From contig JAEXNA010000251.1 in NCBI GenBank assembly GCA_023447635.1, positions 1 to 33,271 of the forward strand: a stretch of 33,271 bases of DNA, read 5' to 3'. Below the pieces are notes generated by a model that saw only the letters and a program-made list of their open reading frames with translations, did no database searches and was not told the DNA's origin. Of the stretch, positions 22,687 to 29,585 are shown piece after piece; within the stretch, counting starts at the first letter, position 1, and each line of letters opens with the position of its first letter. Source of the DNA: Vulcanimicrobiota bacterium. Its GTDB lineage: Bacteria > Vulcanimicrobiota > Xenobia > Xenobiales > JADMJV01. The position numbers and the translations under genes are program-made.

Positions 22687-23559
22687 TCAACGAACACCTG
22701 TTCCTTCCTCCGGTTTCTGGCTGAACAAGGCGTACAGCTCTTTCTTGGAAGCAGAGGGGAAAAAGTGCTTCAAAATGGCCGCGCTGGTCTTGCTCGGCAG
22801 GCTCAGCGAACGGAGGAATTCCACCGTCTCTTTAGGCAGCGTCGTGTCGGGCTCGTCGCTCTGCGGACGGGGCCCCAAAACCATGGTGAACTCGCCCTGG
22901 ATCCGCTTTTCAGCCCAGGCCTCCGGCGCCGAAGCCGTGTCGCCGCGCCAGCTTTCCTCGAACTTCTTGGTCAGCTCTCGGCCCAGGTACAGGGGACGGC
23001 AGGTCAGGTACTGAGCCATATCGCGCAGCGTTTCGAGCAGATGATGGGGGCTCTCGTAGAGCACCACCGGCGCCTCTTCGGCCTCTAAGCGAGCCAGCGC
23101 TTCCCGGCGCAGCCGACCGGAGGGCGGCAGAAAGCCTTCGAAGCGGAAGCGTCGCGAGGGAAAGCCCGCCCCGGTCAGCGCCACGATGGCCGCGCAGCAG
23201 CCCGGGATCGCCCACACCGGGTGGCCGGCCTGGCGAGCCTGGTCGACCAGATGCCAGCCCGGGTCCGAGATGGTGGGGGTGCCCGCGTCGGAAATCAGCG
23301 CCACGCTCTCTCCCTGGGCCAAAAGCTCCAGGATTCGCGCGGTGTCGCGATCGCGGCTGCCGTCGCGGTAGGAGAGCACCCTCGGTTTGCGCTCGGGATC
23401 GAGCATCTGCAGCCAGCGCCCGGCGGCGCTGGAAGATTCGCTGGCTAAAAAACAAGCCCGGGAGATAACCTCCCGGGCTCGTGGGCTAAGGTCGCCCAGG
23501 TTACCGAGAGGCGTCGCGACCAGGTACAGCCCGGGTTCTAACGCGTCGTCGGCTTCCAT
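22687..23559 (-). CDS. rsmI: 16S rRNA 2'-O-ribose C1402 methyltransferase
   Basis: A 290-residue tetrapyrrole-methylase-fold protein that methylates the 2'-OH of C1402 in 16S rRNA using SAM. The N-terminus GLYLVATPLGNLGDLSPRA is diagnostic. ALISDAGTPTISDPG is the SAM and cofactor loop, PGCCAAIVALTGAGF and FEGFLPPSGRLRREAL are family blocks, and YESPHHLLETL and ELTKKFEE complete the set. The length matches (about 280-290). It starts 8 nt after ndk ends. The normal PGPSA(A/L) loop reads PGCCAA here, a small deviation. Confidence 0.95.
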   Translation of the reverse strand: MEADDALEPGLYLVATPLGNLGDLSPRAREVISRACFLASESSSAAGRWLQMLDPERKPRVLSYRDGSRDRDTARILELLAQGESVALISDAGTPTISDPGWHLVDQARQAGHPVWAIPGCCAAIVALTGAGFPSRRFRFEGFLPPSGRLRREALARLEAEEAPVVLYESPHHLLETLRDMAQYLTCRPLYLGRELTKKFEESWRGDTASAPEAWAEKRIQGEFTMVLGPRPQSDEPDTTLPKETVEFLRSLSLPSKTSAAILKHFFPSASKKELYALFSQKPEEGTGVR

Positions 23560-23567
23560 AGGTAAGC

Positions 23568-24068
23568 TTAGATGCGGTGGGTGTAGCTGGGATCGTGGTC
23601 GACGATCTCACCGGCATCGAAGAAGATGGGCAGTTCGCGCTCGGCCGACTCGGGCGAGTCCGAACCGTGCACGCAGTTGTTGTCCAGACGCTGAGCGAAG
23701 TCGCCGCGGATGGTTCCGGGGGCGGCGTCAACGGGGTTGGTGGCGCCCATCATGGTGCGAACCACGGGGATGGCGTTGGCGCCTTCGAGGCAAAGAGCCA
23801 CGATAGGACCGCTGGTCATGTATTCGACCAGGTCGTTGTAGAAAGGCTTGCCTTCGTGGGGAGCGTACAGCTTGCCGGCGCGGGCGCTGTCCATCTGGAT
23901 CAGCTTCAGGCCCTTGACGGCCAGACCGCGGCGCTCGAAGCGACCGACGATCTCACCGATCAGTCCGCGACCGACGGAGTCGGGCTTGATCAGCACCAGG
24001 GTCTGCTGCAGGTTGTTGAAGCGCTCGCTGCGGGGGGCAACGGCGTTGTGGGTTTGAGTCGCGCTCAT
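23568..24068 (-). CDS. ndk: Nucleoside diphosphate kinase
   Basis: A 166-residue kinase that moves the terminal phosphate between NTPs and NDPs. The phosphohistidine is H134 in NNCVHGSDSPESAEREL. Other signatures are TLVLIKPDSVGRGLIGEI, the Kpn-loop region MMGATNPVDAAPGTIRGDF and the C-terminal FF. It carries about 20 extra N-terminal residues (SATQTHNAVAPRSERFNN) over the usual 140-150, in a good SD context (AGGAGA before ATG 24068). It is first of a compact operon with rsmI and PilZ. Confidence 0.97.
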   Translation of the reverse strand: MSATQTHNAVAPRSERFNNLQQTLVLIKPDSVGRGLIGEIVGRFERRGLAVKGLKLIQMDSARAGKLYAPHEGKPFYNDLVEYMTSGPIVALCLEGANAIPVVRTMMGATNPVDAAPGTIRGDFAQRLDNNCVHGSDSPESAERELPIFFDAGEIVDHDPSYTHRI

Positions 24069-24201
24069 GGATGTCTCCTAAAAGATTGTGATGCCGGTCC
24101 ACGGTTGCGCGGCCAGCGTGCCGGCCCCTATATCGCGCGGCCGGTACGAAACCCTCTTTCCCGCGCCCCGCCCGAGCAAACCCCTCCCCTCGGGGGAATT
24201 C

Positions 24202-24786
24202 TCAGGGATTTCGAGTCCAGGCCTCGTAGCCGCTCTTGCTGAAACTGCCCGGCTCCAGGCTAGCTTCTCGTAGGAACACCTGCAGAGCGGGCTGCATCTG
24301 ATGGTGCAGGTCGGTCAGCCTTTGCTCTAACTCTTCCGGAAGCCGTTCCCCCGATTCGTAGCCTTCGGGGATCATCTCCAGGATCTGAGCCATCTCGAGC
24401 TGGTAGTAGGTGAAGGCGCCGTAGGGGCGCTTGGGGTCGACCCCGGGGACTTCTTCATCGCAGGTGTCGACCTCCGACATCTCGACCGCCATCATTTTCA
24501 ACAGATGGCGATGCTGCGCGGTGAAAGTAAAGGTCGAATCGTCGGGCAAGGCGTCGACGTAGAACGAGGTATCCAGCCCCTCTGGCTTGCTGTAAGCGTA
24601 GTCGCCGGGCGCCAGTTCGCCCTCCTGCAGCAGGATCTCTAAAAGGCCCAAGGCGTCGTCCGGAACTTCGTCGTCGTACCCCAGATGGGGGGCGCCGACT
24701 TCGGTGATGTCCCAACCGACGGGAGCGTGGCGGATGACCTCCAAGGCGTCCTCGTCGATCTGTAGGGTTTGCAAATCATCAGACAT
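24202..24786 (-). CDS. Acidic protein of unknown function
   Basis: A 194-residue protein with many Asp and Glu residues (for example GAPHLGYDDEVPDDALGLLE). I do not recognise a family. It contains ALPDDSTFTFTAQHRHLLKMM and a C-terminal helical segment (LEQRLTDLHHQMQPALQVFL). ATG 24786 sits in the SD-less context CCCGCTATGTC shared with two other genes. An alternative GTG at 24870 would add MWTWTERSRRARCLFLLSIV and about eight more residues, which reads like a signal peptide ending near AMS; it would overlap the upstream glycosyltransferase by 17 nt. I prefer 24786 but not strongly. If the longer form is real, the protein is secreted. Confidence 0.65.
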   Translation of the reverse strand: MSDDLQTLQIDEDALEVIRHAPVGWDITEVGAPHLGYDDEVPDDALGLLEILLQEGELAPGDYAYSKPEGLDTSFYVDALPDDSTFTFTAQHRHLLKMMAVEMSEVDTCDEEVPGVDPKRPYGAFTYYQLEMAQILEMIPEGYESGERLPEELEQRLTDLHHQMQPALQVFLREASLEPGSFSKSGYEAWTRNP

Positions 24787-24853
24787 AGCGGGAATCACAC
24801 TCCATAACAAGACTATCGAGAGCAGAAAAAGGCATCGGGCGCGTCGAGAGCGC

Positions 24854-26170
24854 TCAGTCCAGGTCCACACCGCGGACCCAGGCTACGAACTCGATCTTGC
24901 GCAAGAGATCATCAAGAACCGTGTGCCAGGCAAAAAGCTTCGAAGTCTCTCGCCCGTGCCGGCGCAGGTCCTCGCCAAGCGCGGGCTGCTGCAGCAGTTC
25001 GCGCAGGTAGACCGTGATTTCCCGCGGGTCTTCGCTGCCCACCGCGATGCCGTTGTGGAACGACTGGATATACTCTTCTCCGGTCGACCCGGTGATAGCC
25101 ACGCCGCCGCAAGCCATCACCTCGAGACCGACCAGCCCGAACGGCTCGTGCCCGGAGTTGGCCAGGACCGCGCTGCTGGCCCAGTACAGGCTGCGCAAGA
25201 ACGACTCGGGCACGAAGAAGTCGAGTTCCAGAACGTCGAACCCCTGAGCCAGGCGAACCCCGTTGAGGATATCCTCGTGAGAGTTGCTAACCGGGCGAAC
25301 GTAGCCCCAGCTTAGCCCTTGCTCGGCCGCTTTGGCGCGGACATCGGCGCCGTAGTCTTCGGAGCCGCCGCGCAAGATCAGCTTCGGCTTCAGGCCCAGG
25401 CGTTTGCATTCGCCCATCGCCTCGATCGCCATGAGCCACCGCTTGTCGGGATGGTAACGCCCGACTTTGGCCAGCAGCAGACCAGGAAGCAGGTCGCGCA
25501 AGGCCTGCCCGGTCGCCTCATCGACCGGTTCCCAGAAACGTGGCGGGATGCCGTTCTGGACCACCAGCGGCAGCAGGCGGCGGGCCCGCATGCGCTCTCT
25601 CATATAGCGCGACACCGTCAGAAGTTGGGTATGAGCGCCCAGCGCCTCCCAGTCGATCCCTTCGAAGCCAAACGTGTTGTTCGCGTTCCACAGGAACAGG
25701 CAGCGACGCAGCAGCCCTTCGCTCTTGACCAATTCCGAGGTGCGGCTAACCGTGCGGGCCGTCTGCCAATCTTCGCCCAGCACCACCGTGGTCACGCCGC
25801 GGGCGGCGTTCGGAGCGATCACCTTGTCCAGCAGAAAGCGAGGCAGGCTGTTTTGGTAGTCTTCGACCTTGGCGCCTTCGCCTTCGTAGACGTTCTTCGG
25901 ATACTGCTTGGCGGCCCAGCGGGACCAGCGATGCAGATGCAGGCGCCCATCAACCAGGCTTTCCACCGACTCGGCGTCGGGATCGCCCACGAAGAACAGT
26001 CGGGTCACATAACCCATTTCGGCCAGAACTCGAGTCATCTCGGTGACCCGTACACCCAGCCCCCCGACCATCGAGTATAAGTCCGGACCTTCAAAGCTAA
26101 GCACCACGAACTCGAGGTTGTGACGCAAGAGACTACCAGGGGTTGGCATCGCCGGACATTTGCCTGCCAC
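24854..26170 (-). CDS. GT-B glycosyltransferase (starch/glycogen synthase-like, GT4/GT5)
   Basis: A 438-residue glycosyltransferase. YSMVGGLGVRVTEMTRVLAE is the GGLG loop seen in glycogen synthase-type enzymes. The second domain has LLAKVGRYHPDKRWLMAIEAM (the 'K-G-R-x-x-x-x-K' donor region) and NSGHEPFGLVGLEVMACGG, the E-x7-E motif that contacts the sugar nucleotide. It starts at GTG 26170, with GGGAGGAG 5-6 nt upstream. The length fits GT4. Substrates are unknown. It is followed by the acidic protein at 24202, 67 nt later. Confidence 0.87.
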   Translation of the reverse strand: MAGKCPAMPTPGSLLRHNLEFVVLSFEGPDLYSMVGGLGVRVTEMTRVLAEMGYVTRLFFVGDPDAESVESLVDGRLHLHRWSRWAAKQYPKNVYEGEGAKVEDYQNSLPRFLLDKVIAPNAARGVTTVVLGEDWQTARTVSRTSELVKSEGLLRRCLFLWNANNTFGFEGIDWEALGAHTQLLTVSRYMRERMRARRLLPLVVQNGIPPRFWEPVDEATGQALRDLLPGLLLAKVGRYHPDKRWLMAIEAMGECKRLGLKPKLILRGGSEDYGADVRAKAAEQGLSWGYVRPVSNSHEDILNGVRLAQGFDVLELDFFVPESFLRSLYWASSAVLANSGHEPFGLVGLEVMACGGVAITGSTGEEYIQSFHNGIAVGSEDPREITVYLRELLQQPALGEDLRRHGRETSKLFAWHTVLDDLLRKIEFVAWVRGVDLD

Positions 26171-26373
26171 GGGACTCCTCCCTGCTCTAAGACAAAGGTG
26201 CAGAACTATCCCTGGGGATACCGGTTCTAACCGTTGTAGTGTGAGTCACATTCAAGAGGAAATTGAAATGATGTAATGGCGCCAGAACCGACCGGGCGCC
26301 CCCACGGGGCCACCTTGACGGTTCGACGGACGCCACCCGGCGGTTCGAACGATAGGACGAAAGGAGACACTAC

Positions 26374-26448
26374 GTGGACGCTCTGCGAGAAATGATCGGC
26401 TCGATGCTGGTCACCTTCACCCTGCTGATGCCAATGCTTCTGCAATAG
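26374..26448 (+). CDS. 24-residue single-helix membrane peptide
   Basis: GTG 26374 is preceded by AAAGGAGA with 6-nt spacing, a near-ideal ribosome site. The peptide is 24 residues: a short polar start (MDALREM) and a hydrophobic, Met/Leu-rich helix (IGSMLVTFTLLMPMLLQ). It resembles the tiny membrane peptides found in many bacteria. The stop codon TAG lies in a perfect hairpin (26445-26466). No family is recognised. The evidence is the SD site, the hydrophobic profile and the stop-hairpin arrangement. The upstream stretch 26171-26373 holds TGTGAGTCACA at about 26239, a short dyad, and nothing else I can name. Confidence 0.55.
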   Translation: MDALREMIGSMLVTFTLLMPMLLQ

Positions 26449-26466
26449 CTACCCCCCTGTAGCTAT
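26445..26466 (+). other. Hairpin at the end of the small ORF
   Basis: ATAGCTAC-CCCCCT-GTAGCTAT forms an 8-bp stem with a 6-nt loop and begins at the TAG stop codon. No T run follows, so it is not a standard terminator. Confidence 0.6.
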
Positions 26467-26594
26467 CGACGTGCTCTAAATTTTCCCATCCCTATGTCGA
26501 CAAGACCCGCGCCCGGAGAGGCAACGGCTGTCCCTACCACCCACCCACGACGTTTCCAGGCCGCCCCCCAACGGCTGCAGCCACGATTTCACCG

Positions 26595-26642
26595 CAAGCC
26601 TTCTCTCACCGGCCCCATCGGGCGGCTCGTAGGGAAGGCTTG
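26595..26642. repeat. Inverted repeat upstream of the oxygenase gene
   Basis: CAAGCCTTC (26595-26603) is a perfect complement of GAAGGCTTG (26634-26642), with an inner GCCC/GGGC pairing. It lies just before the oxygenase start. Confidence 0.6.
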
Positions 26643-26656
26643 TTCACGTCCCGAAC

Positions 26657-26686
26657 GGGCTTCGAGTGGAAAAACCGTTCGAGCCC
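26657..26686 (+). other. Hairpin presenting the oxygenase start codon
   Basis: GGGCTTCGA (26657-26665) pairs with TCGAGCCC (26679-26686) with one bulged T, and the 13-nt loop begins with the GTG start at 26666. This could control initiation of a gene that has no SD. Confidence 0.45.
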
Positions 26687-27433
26687 GGCCGTTGGCGGTC
26701 GATATTTCATACCCGAGAAGGGCTGTTCGAGCCCGCCACCCTTGGCACGGCCGCGACTTTCGTGCGCGAGCATCCGCTGTTGGCCGGCACCACCCTGAAC
26801 GCTCGGTTCTCGGGCACCCTCGGGTTCTCCATTGCTCTGACCCGCAGCGGTTTTCCTCGGTTGGAAAAGAACTTTCCTTTCTTCTTTCGCTACGTGGAAA
26901 GCGTCGCCCCGGATCGCTGCAACGCCTTTTTCATCAACCCGCTGGTGATCGCCGAAGGCAGCCACGTGGCGCCGCACATCGACCGTAGTCTGGGCAGTTG
27001 GTGCCGACCCGACGTGGCGCCTTATCCGCTGAAGGTCTCGGTGCTCTACCTCGAGGTGCCCGACGATCTGCAAGGCGGGCGTCTGCTGCTGCATCCGCCC
27101 GCCTGGACCTTCCGCTCGAAGCCCGAGATCGTGCCTCGCACGGGGCTGCTGTTCGAGTTCCGGGGCGACCTCAAGCACGAAGTCGCGGCGGTAACCCAGG
27201 CGCGCTACCCTCGTATCTCGCTGGTCATGGAGCACTACGAACTTCCCCCCTACCTGCTGCGCAAGATCCCCGACTTCTTCGTACGCAGCAAGCGCACGTT
27301 CGACTCGTTCATGGACGATGCGCTGGGTGAGGGGTTGGAGGAGGCCGGGGACGGCCAGGGGGAGGGGGACACGGTGGAGGGGGACAGTGTCGAGAGCGAG
27401 CCCTTCTCCACCGAATCTCCGACTCCGACTTGA
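26666..27433 (+). CDS. 2-oxoglutarate/Fe(II) oxygenase-like protein
   Basis: A 255-residue protein with the double-stranded beta-helix dioxygenase pattern. The iron ligands are H104 and D106 (APHIDRSLG) and H171 (FRGDLKHEVAAV), and R183 (YPRISLVMEHYEL) is the candidate 2-oxoglutarate anchor. The core ends near residue 215. The last about 40 residues are a Gly/Glu/Ser/Thr-rich tail (EGDTVEGDSVESEPFSTES) encoded by G-rich DNA and the first bases of a 61-bp repeat, so the natural C-terminus may have been extended. The GTG at 26666 is the first start after an in-frame stop at 26630-26632. There is no SD. The substrate is unknown. Confidence 0.78.
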   Translation: MEKPFEPGRWRSIFHTREGLFEPATLGTAATFVREHPLLAGTTLNARFSGTLGFSIALTRSGFPRLEKNFPFFFRYVESVAPDRCNAFFINPLVIAEGSHVAPHIDRSLGSWCRPDVAPYPLKVSVLYLEVPDDLQGGRLLLHPPAWTFRSKPEIVPRTGLLFEFRGDLKHEVAAVTQARYPRISLVMEHYELPPYLLRKIPDFFVRSKRTFDSFMDDALGEGLEEAGDGQGEGDTVEGDSVESEPFSTESPTPT

Positions 27434-27538
27434 GGATTCCGCCCACTCCAAGCGGAGGATTTCGCGTCGGCGGCGATGGCCGACTCGCACTTGAGGATTC
27501 CGCCCACTCCAACCGGAGGATTTCGCGTCGGGCGGTGG
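27419..27538. repeat. 61-bp tandem duplication
   Basis: Copy 1 starts at 27419 (CCGACTCCGACTTGAGG) and copy 2 at 27480 (CCGACTCGCACTTGAGG). The period is 61 bp, and the copies differ at only a few bases. Both hold TCCGCCCACTCCAAGCGGA (or a close form), which can fold as TCCGC/GCGGA. Copy 1 overlaps the last codons of the oxygenase frame. The remainder (27539-27563) shows nothing else. Confidence 0.85.
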
Positions 27539-27563
27539 CCGGATCCCGCATCGTCTTTGCGCT

Positions 27564-27612
27564 GCGACGTTAACCTGGATGTAACATGCTAGGCGCCCCT
27601 AGCTGGCATTAT
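27564..27612 (+). promoter_or_regulatory. Promoter and Pho-box-like operator of metalloprotease 1
   Basis: TTAACC (27570) and GTAACA (27581) are direct repeats 11 bp apart within GCGACGTTAACCT...GTAACAT. A -10-like CATTAT lies at 27607-27612. The interval from the ACAT to GGCAT is 17 nt in both this and the second protease promoter. The second box would occupy the -35 position. OmpR/PhoB-type control is inferred. Confidence 0.6.
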
Positions 27613-27661
27613 GGGCTTAGAAATTTGCAGTACCAGCCTTTTCGCCGTACCAGCCGTCCTG

Positions 27662-27667
27662 AAGGAG
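27662..27667 (+). promoter_or_regulatory. Ribosome site that fixes the start of metalloprotease 1
   Basis: AAGGAG with 6 nt spacing to TTG 27674. The paralogous gene has the identical AAGGAG with 6 nt spacing to GTG 29586, and both products then start MTIQP. An upstream ATG at 27611 overlaps the -10 and lacks an SD. Confidence 0.8.
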
Positions 27668-27673
27668 CCCGTC

Positions 27674-29416
27674 TTGACCATCCAACCCAGCTTCACCGCC
27701 AGCCACACCGTGGCCGCCCGCTCGAGAGAGAAAGCCGCCACCGATTGCGCGTGCCCTCACTCTGCCGAACAGGCCCCCTCGCTGCCCGGCGAAAGCGTGA
27801 CCCTGTCGGCCCTGACCGCTCCCGCCGCGCCCCCTGCTGCCCCCGCCGAGCCCAAGAACGTTCAGGTCGCCGTCTACCCGCAGGACCCGCTGGTCGGTAA
27901 GCCCGCGGTCATGGAGACCCCGCAGTCCTCTTTCCGTCCCGACCTCTCCACCGACCGGGTGAAGATCGACGACAACCGCGCTCACGCCAAGCCCGACGCC
28001 AGCGGCAACTTCATCTTCGCTGACGGCACCGACGGTGTCTCCCAGGCCAACACCCTGTACTACACCAACGCCACCCTGACCGCGTTCGAAGAGTACCGCG
28101 GCTCGAAGATCGACTGGGCTACCCGCCGCGAGCAGTTGACCGTCAACCCCCACGAGCAGCAGGGCCGCAACGCCTACTACTCGCGCGGCGGCGGCGGTAC
28201 CGCTTACTTCTTCGACAACTCGCCCGCGTTGAACACCGTGGTCAAGACCGCCAACTCGACCGACGTGGTCTCGCACGAGACCGGTCACGCCCTGCTCGAC
28301 GGCCTGCGCCCCGGCTTCTTCTCGACCCACGACCTGGAAACCGGTGCCTTCCACGAATCGTTCGGCGACTGCGCCGCCATGCTGGTCAACCTGCGTGACC
28401 CTTCGAACCGCGCTCTGCTGCTCGAGCAGACCGGTGGCGACCTGCGCAAGCACAACGTGCTCTCGTCGCTGGCCGAAGAGTTCGGCGCCGCCGTCAACCG
28501 GGACAACAAGGACCCCAACGACGACCACCGCACCTACCTGCGCACCGCGCTCAACGACTTCAAATACACCGACCCCAAGAAACTGCCCGCCGGCCGCGGC
28601 GATCACGACAACATGGGCGCCCAGGTGCACAGCTTCTCGCGCCTGTTCTCGGCCTCGTTCTACGACTGCCTCGAGTCGATCTTCAAGCAGTCCGTGGCCG
28701 AAGGTCAGACCCCTGACCAGGCGCTGCAGACCGCCGAAAAGGTTGCCGGACCGCTGCTGGTCCGCGCCATCGAAGGCGGCTCGCCCAGCCAGGCTCGCTA
28801 CAAAGCGCTGGCGCTGGGAATGATCGCCGGCGACCAGGCCAACGGCGGCAAGTACGCCGACGGCTTCAAGCAGGTGTTCCTGAACCGCGAAATCCTGAGC
28901 CCCGCCGACATCAAGGAGCAGGAAGAGCGCCAGGCCAACCTGCCCGACCTGCAGCTGCCGGCCGAGCTGTCCAACGCCAACTCGCTGAACTTCCTGGAAG
29001 CCAACCTCGAGTCGCTGGGCCTGCCCGCCGACAAGCTGTACACGCCTGAAAACGTCCACGTCAACGGCAACGGCGAGACCTTCGTCTCGTTCCGCTACGC
29101 CGAAGAGGTGCCCGTCACCGTGGCCGGTCTCGAAGACAAGGTCACCGACGTGCAGGGCGGCGTGAACCTGGTGTTCGACGCCAGCGGCAAGCTGGTCGAC
29201 AGCATCCACAGCGAGATCACCCCCGAAACCGTCTCTTCCGAGATGGCCGGTATCGCTCACCTGCACGCCAGCAAAGCCATCATCGAGAAGGAAGTCCTGG
29301 ACATCTTCAAGAGCGGCGACACCAGCATGTTCAAGTCCGTGATCGAAGGCAACAAAATCGTGCGCGTCGCCATCTCGGGCTGCGACCACGACCACACCCA
29401 CGCTCACAGCCACTAA
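27674..29416 (+). CDS. Gluzincin-type zinc metalloprotease 1
   Basis: A 580-residue metalloprotease. The zinc motif is H201-ETG-H205 (VVSHETGHALLDG), with the third ligand E228 in FHESFGDCAAM, 22 residues on: a thermolysin/M4-like HExxH...ExxxD plan of clan MA. Later blocks (QVHSFSRLFSASFYD, GEDLVSF-type VSFRYAEEVPVTVAG) are shared with the second copy. The N-terminus MTIQPSF lacks a Sec signal but carries DCACPH (C25, C27, H29), then ESVTLSA before a Pro/Ala linker. The C-terminus GCDHDHTHAHSH is Cys/His-rich and may bind metal. TTG 27674 is chosen from the SD AAGGAG. It has its own promoter and terminator. Likely exported or surface-acting, route unknown. Confidence 0.85.
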   Translation: MTIQPSFTASHTVAARSREKAATDCACPHSAEQAPSLPGESVTLSALTAPAAPPAAPAEPKNVQVAVYPQDPLVGKPAVMETPQSSFRPDLSTDRVKIDDNRAHAKPDASGNFIFADGTDGVSQANTLYYTNATLTAFEEYRGSKIDWATRREQLTVNPHEQQGRNAYYSRGGGGTAYFFDNSPALNTVVKTANSTDVVSHETGHALLDGLRPGFFSTHDLETGAFHESFGDCAAMLVNLRDPSNRALLLEQTGGDLRKHNVLSSLAEEFGAAVNRDNKDPNDDHRTYLRTALNDFKYTDPKKLPAGRGDHDNMGAQVHSFSRLFSASFYDCLESIFKQSVAEGQTPDQALQTAEKVAGPLLVRAIEGGSPSQARYKALALGMIAGDQANGGKYADGFKQVFLNREILSPADIKEQEERQANLPDLQLPAELSNANSLNFLEANLESLGLPADKLYTPENVHVNGNGETFVSFRYAEEVPVTVAGLEDKVTDVQGGVNLVFDASGKLVDSIHSEITPETVSSEMAGIAHLHASKAIIEKEVLDIFKSGDTSMFKSVIEGNKIVRVAISGCDHDHTHAHSH

Positions 29417-29451
29417 GGTCAGGGGTCGCTTCGGCGGCCTTCGCTCCTTCG

Positions 29452-29497
29452 AAAAGCCCCTTCACTCAGGCTCGCGCCTGGTTGGAGGGGCTTTTTT
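29452..29497 (+). terminator. Terminator of metalloprotease 1
   Basis: AAAAGCCCCT pairs with AGGGGCTTTT around an inner CAGG/CCTG hairpin, followed by a T run. It lies 36 nt after the stop codon. Confidence 0.9.
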
Positions 29498-29509
29498 ACT
29501 TCCCAACCA

Positions 29510-29558
29510 GCGACGTTAACCTCCGTGTTACATCTGCCGATGAGGATTCAGGCATAAT
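29510..29558 (+). promoter_or_regulatory. Promoter and Pho-box-like operator of metalloprotease 2
   Basis: GCGACGTTAACCT repeats the first protease promoter. TTAACC (29516) and GTTACA (29527) are 11 bp apart, and the -10 is CATAAT (29553-29558). ACAT-to-GGCAT spacing is 17 nt as in the first copy, though the sequence in between has diverged, so the motif is under selection. Confidence 0.65.
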
Positions 29559-29573
29559 TATGAAAGTTTGATT

Positions 29574-29579
29574 AAGGAG
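29574..29579 (+). promoter_or_regulatory. Ribosome site that fixes the start of metalloprotease 2
   Basis: AAGGAG with 6-nt spacing to GTG 29586; a TTG at 29568 would place this SD inside the gene. Confidence 0.8.
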
Positions 29580-29585
29580 CCCTTT

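Noticed and set aside
26276..26395. 39-codon frame upstream of the membrane peptide
   Set aside because: Weak initiation context and a composition typical of noncoding GC-rich DNA; the 24-residue frame has the better SD.
26494..26988. Plus-strand frame starting ATG 26494
   Set aside because: Arg/Pro-rich with no motif, and it overlaps the oxygenase gene in another frame that has the iron-ligand pattern.
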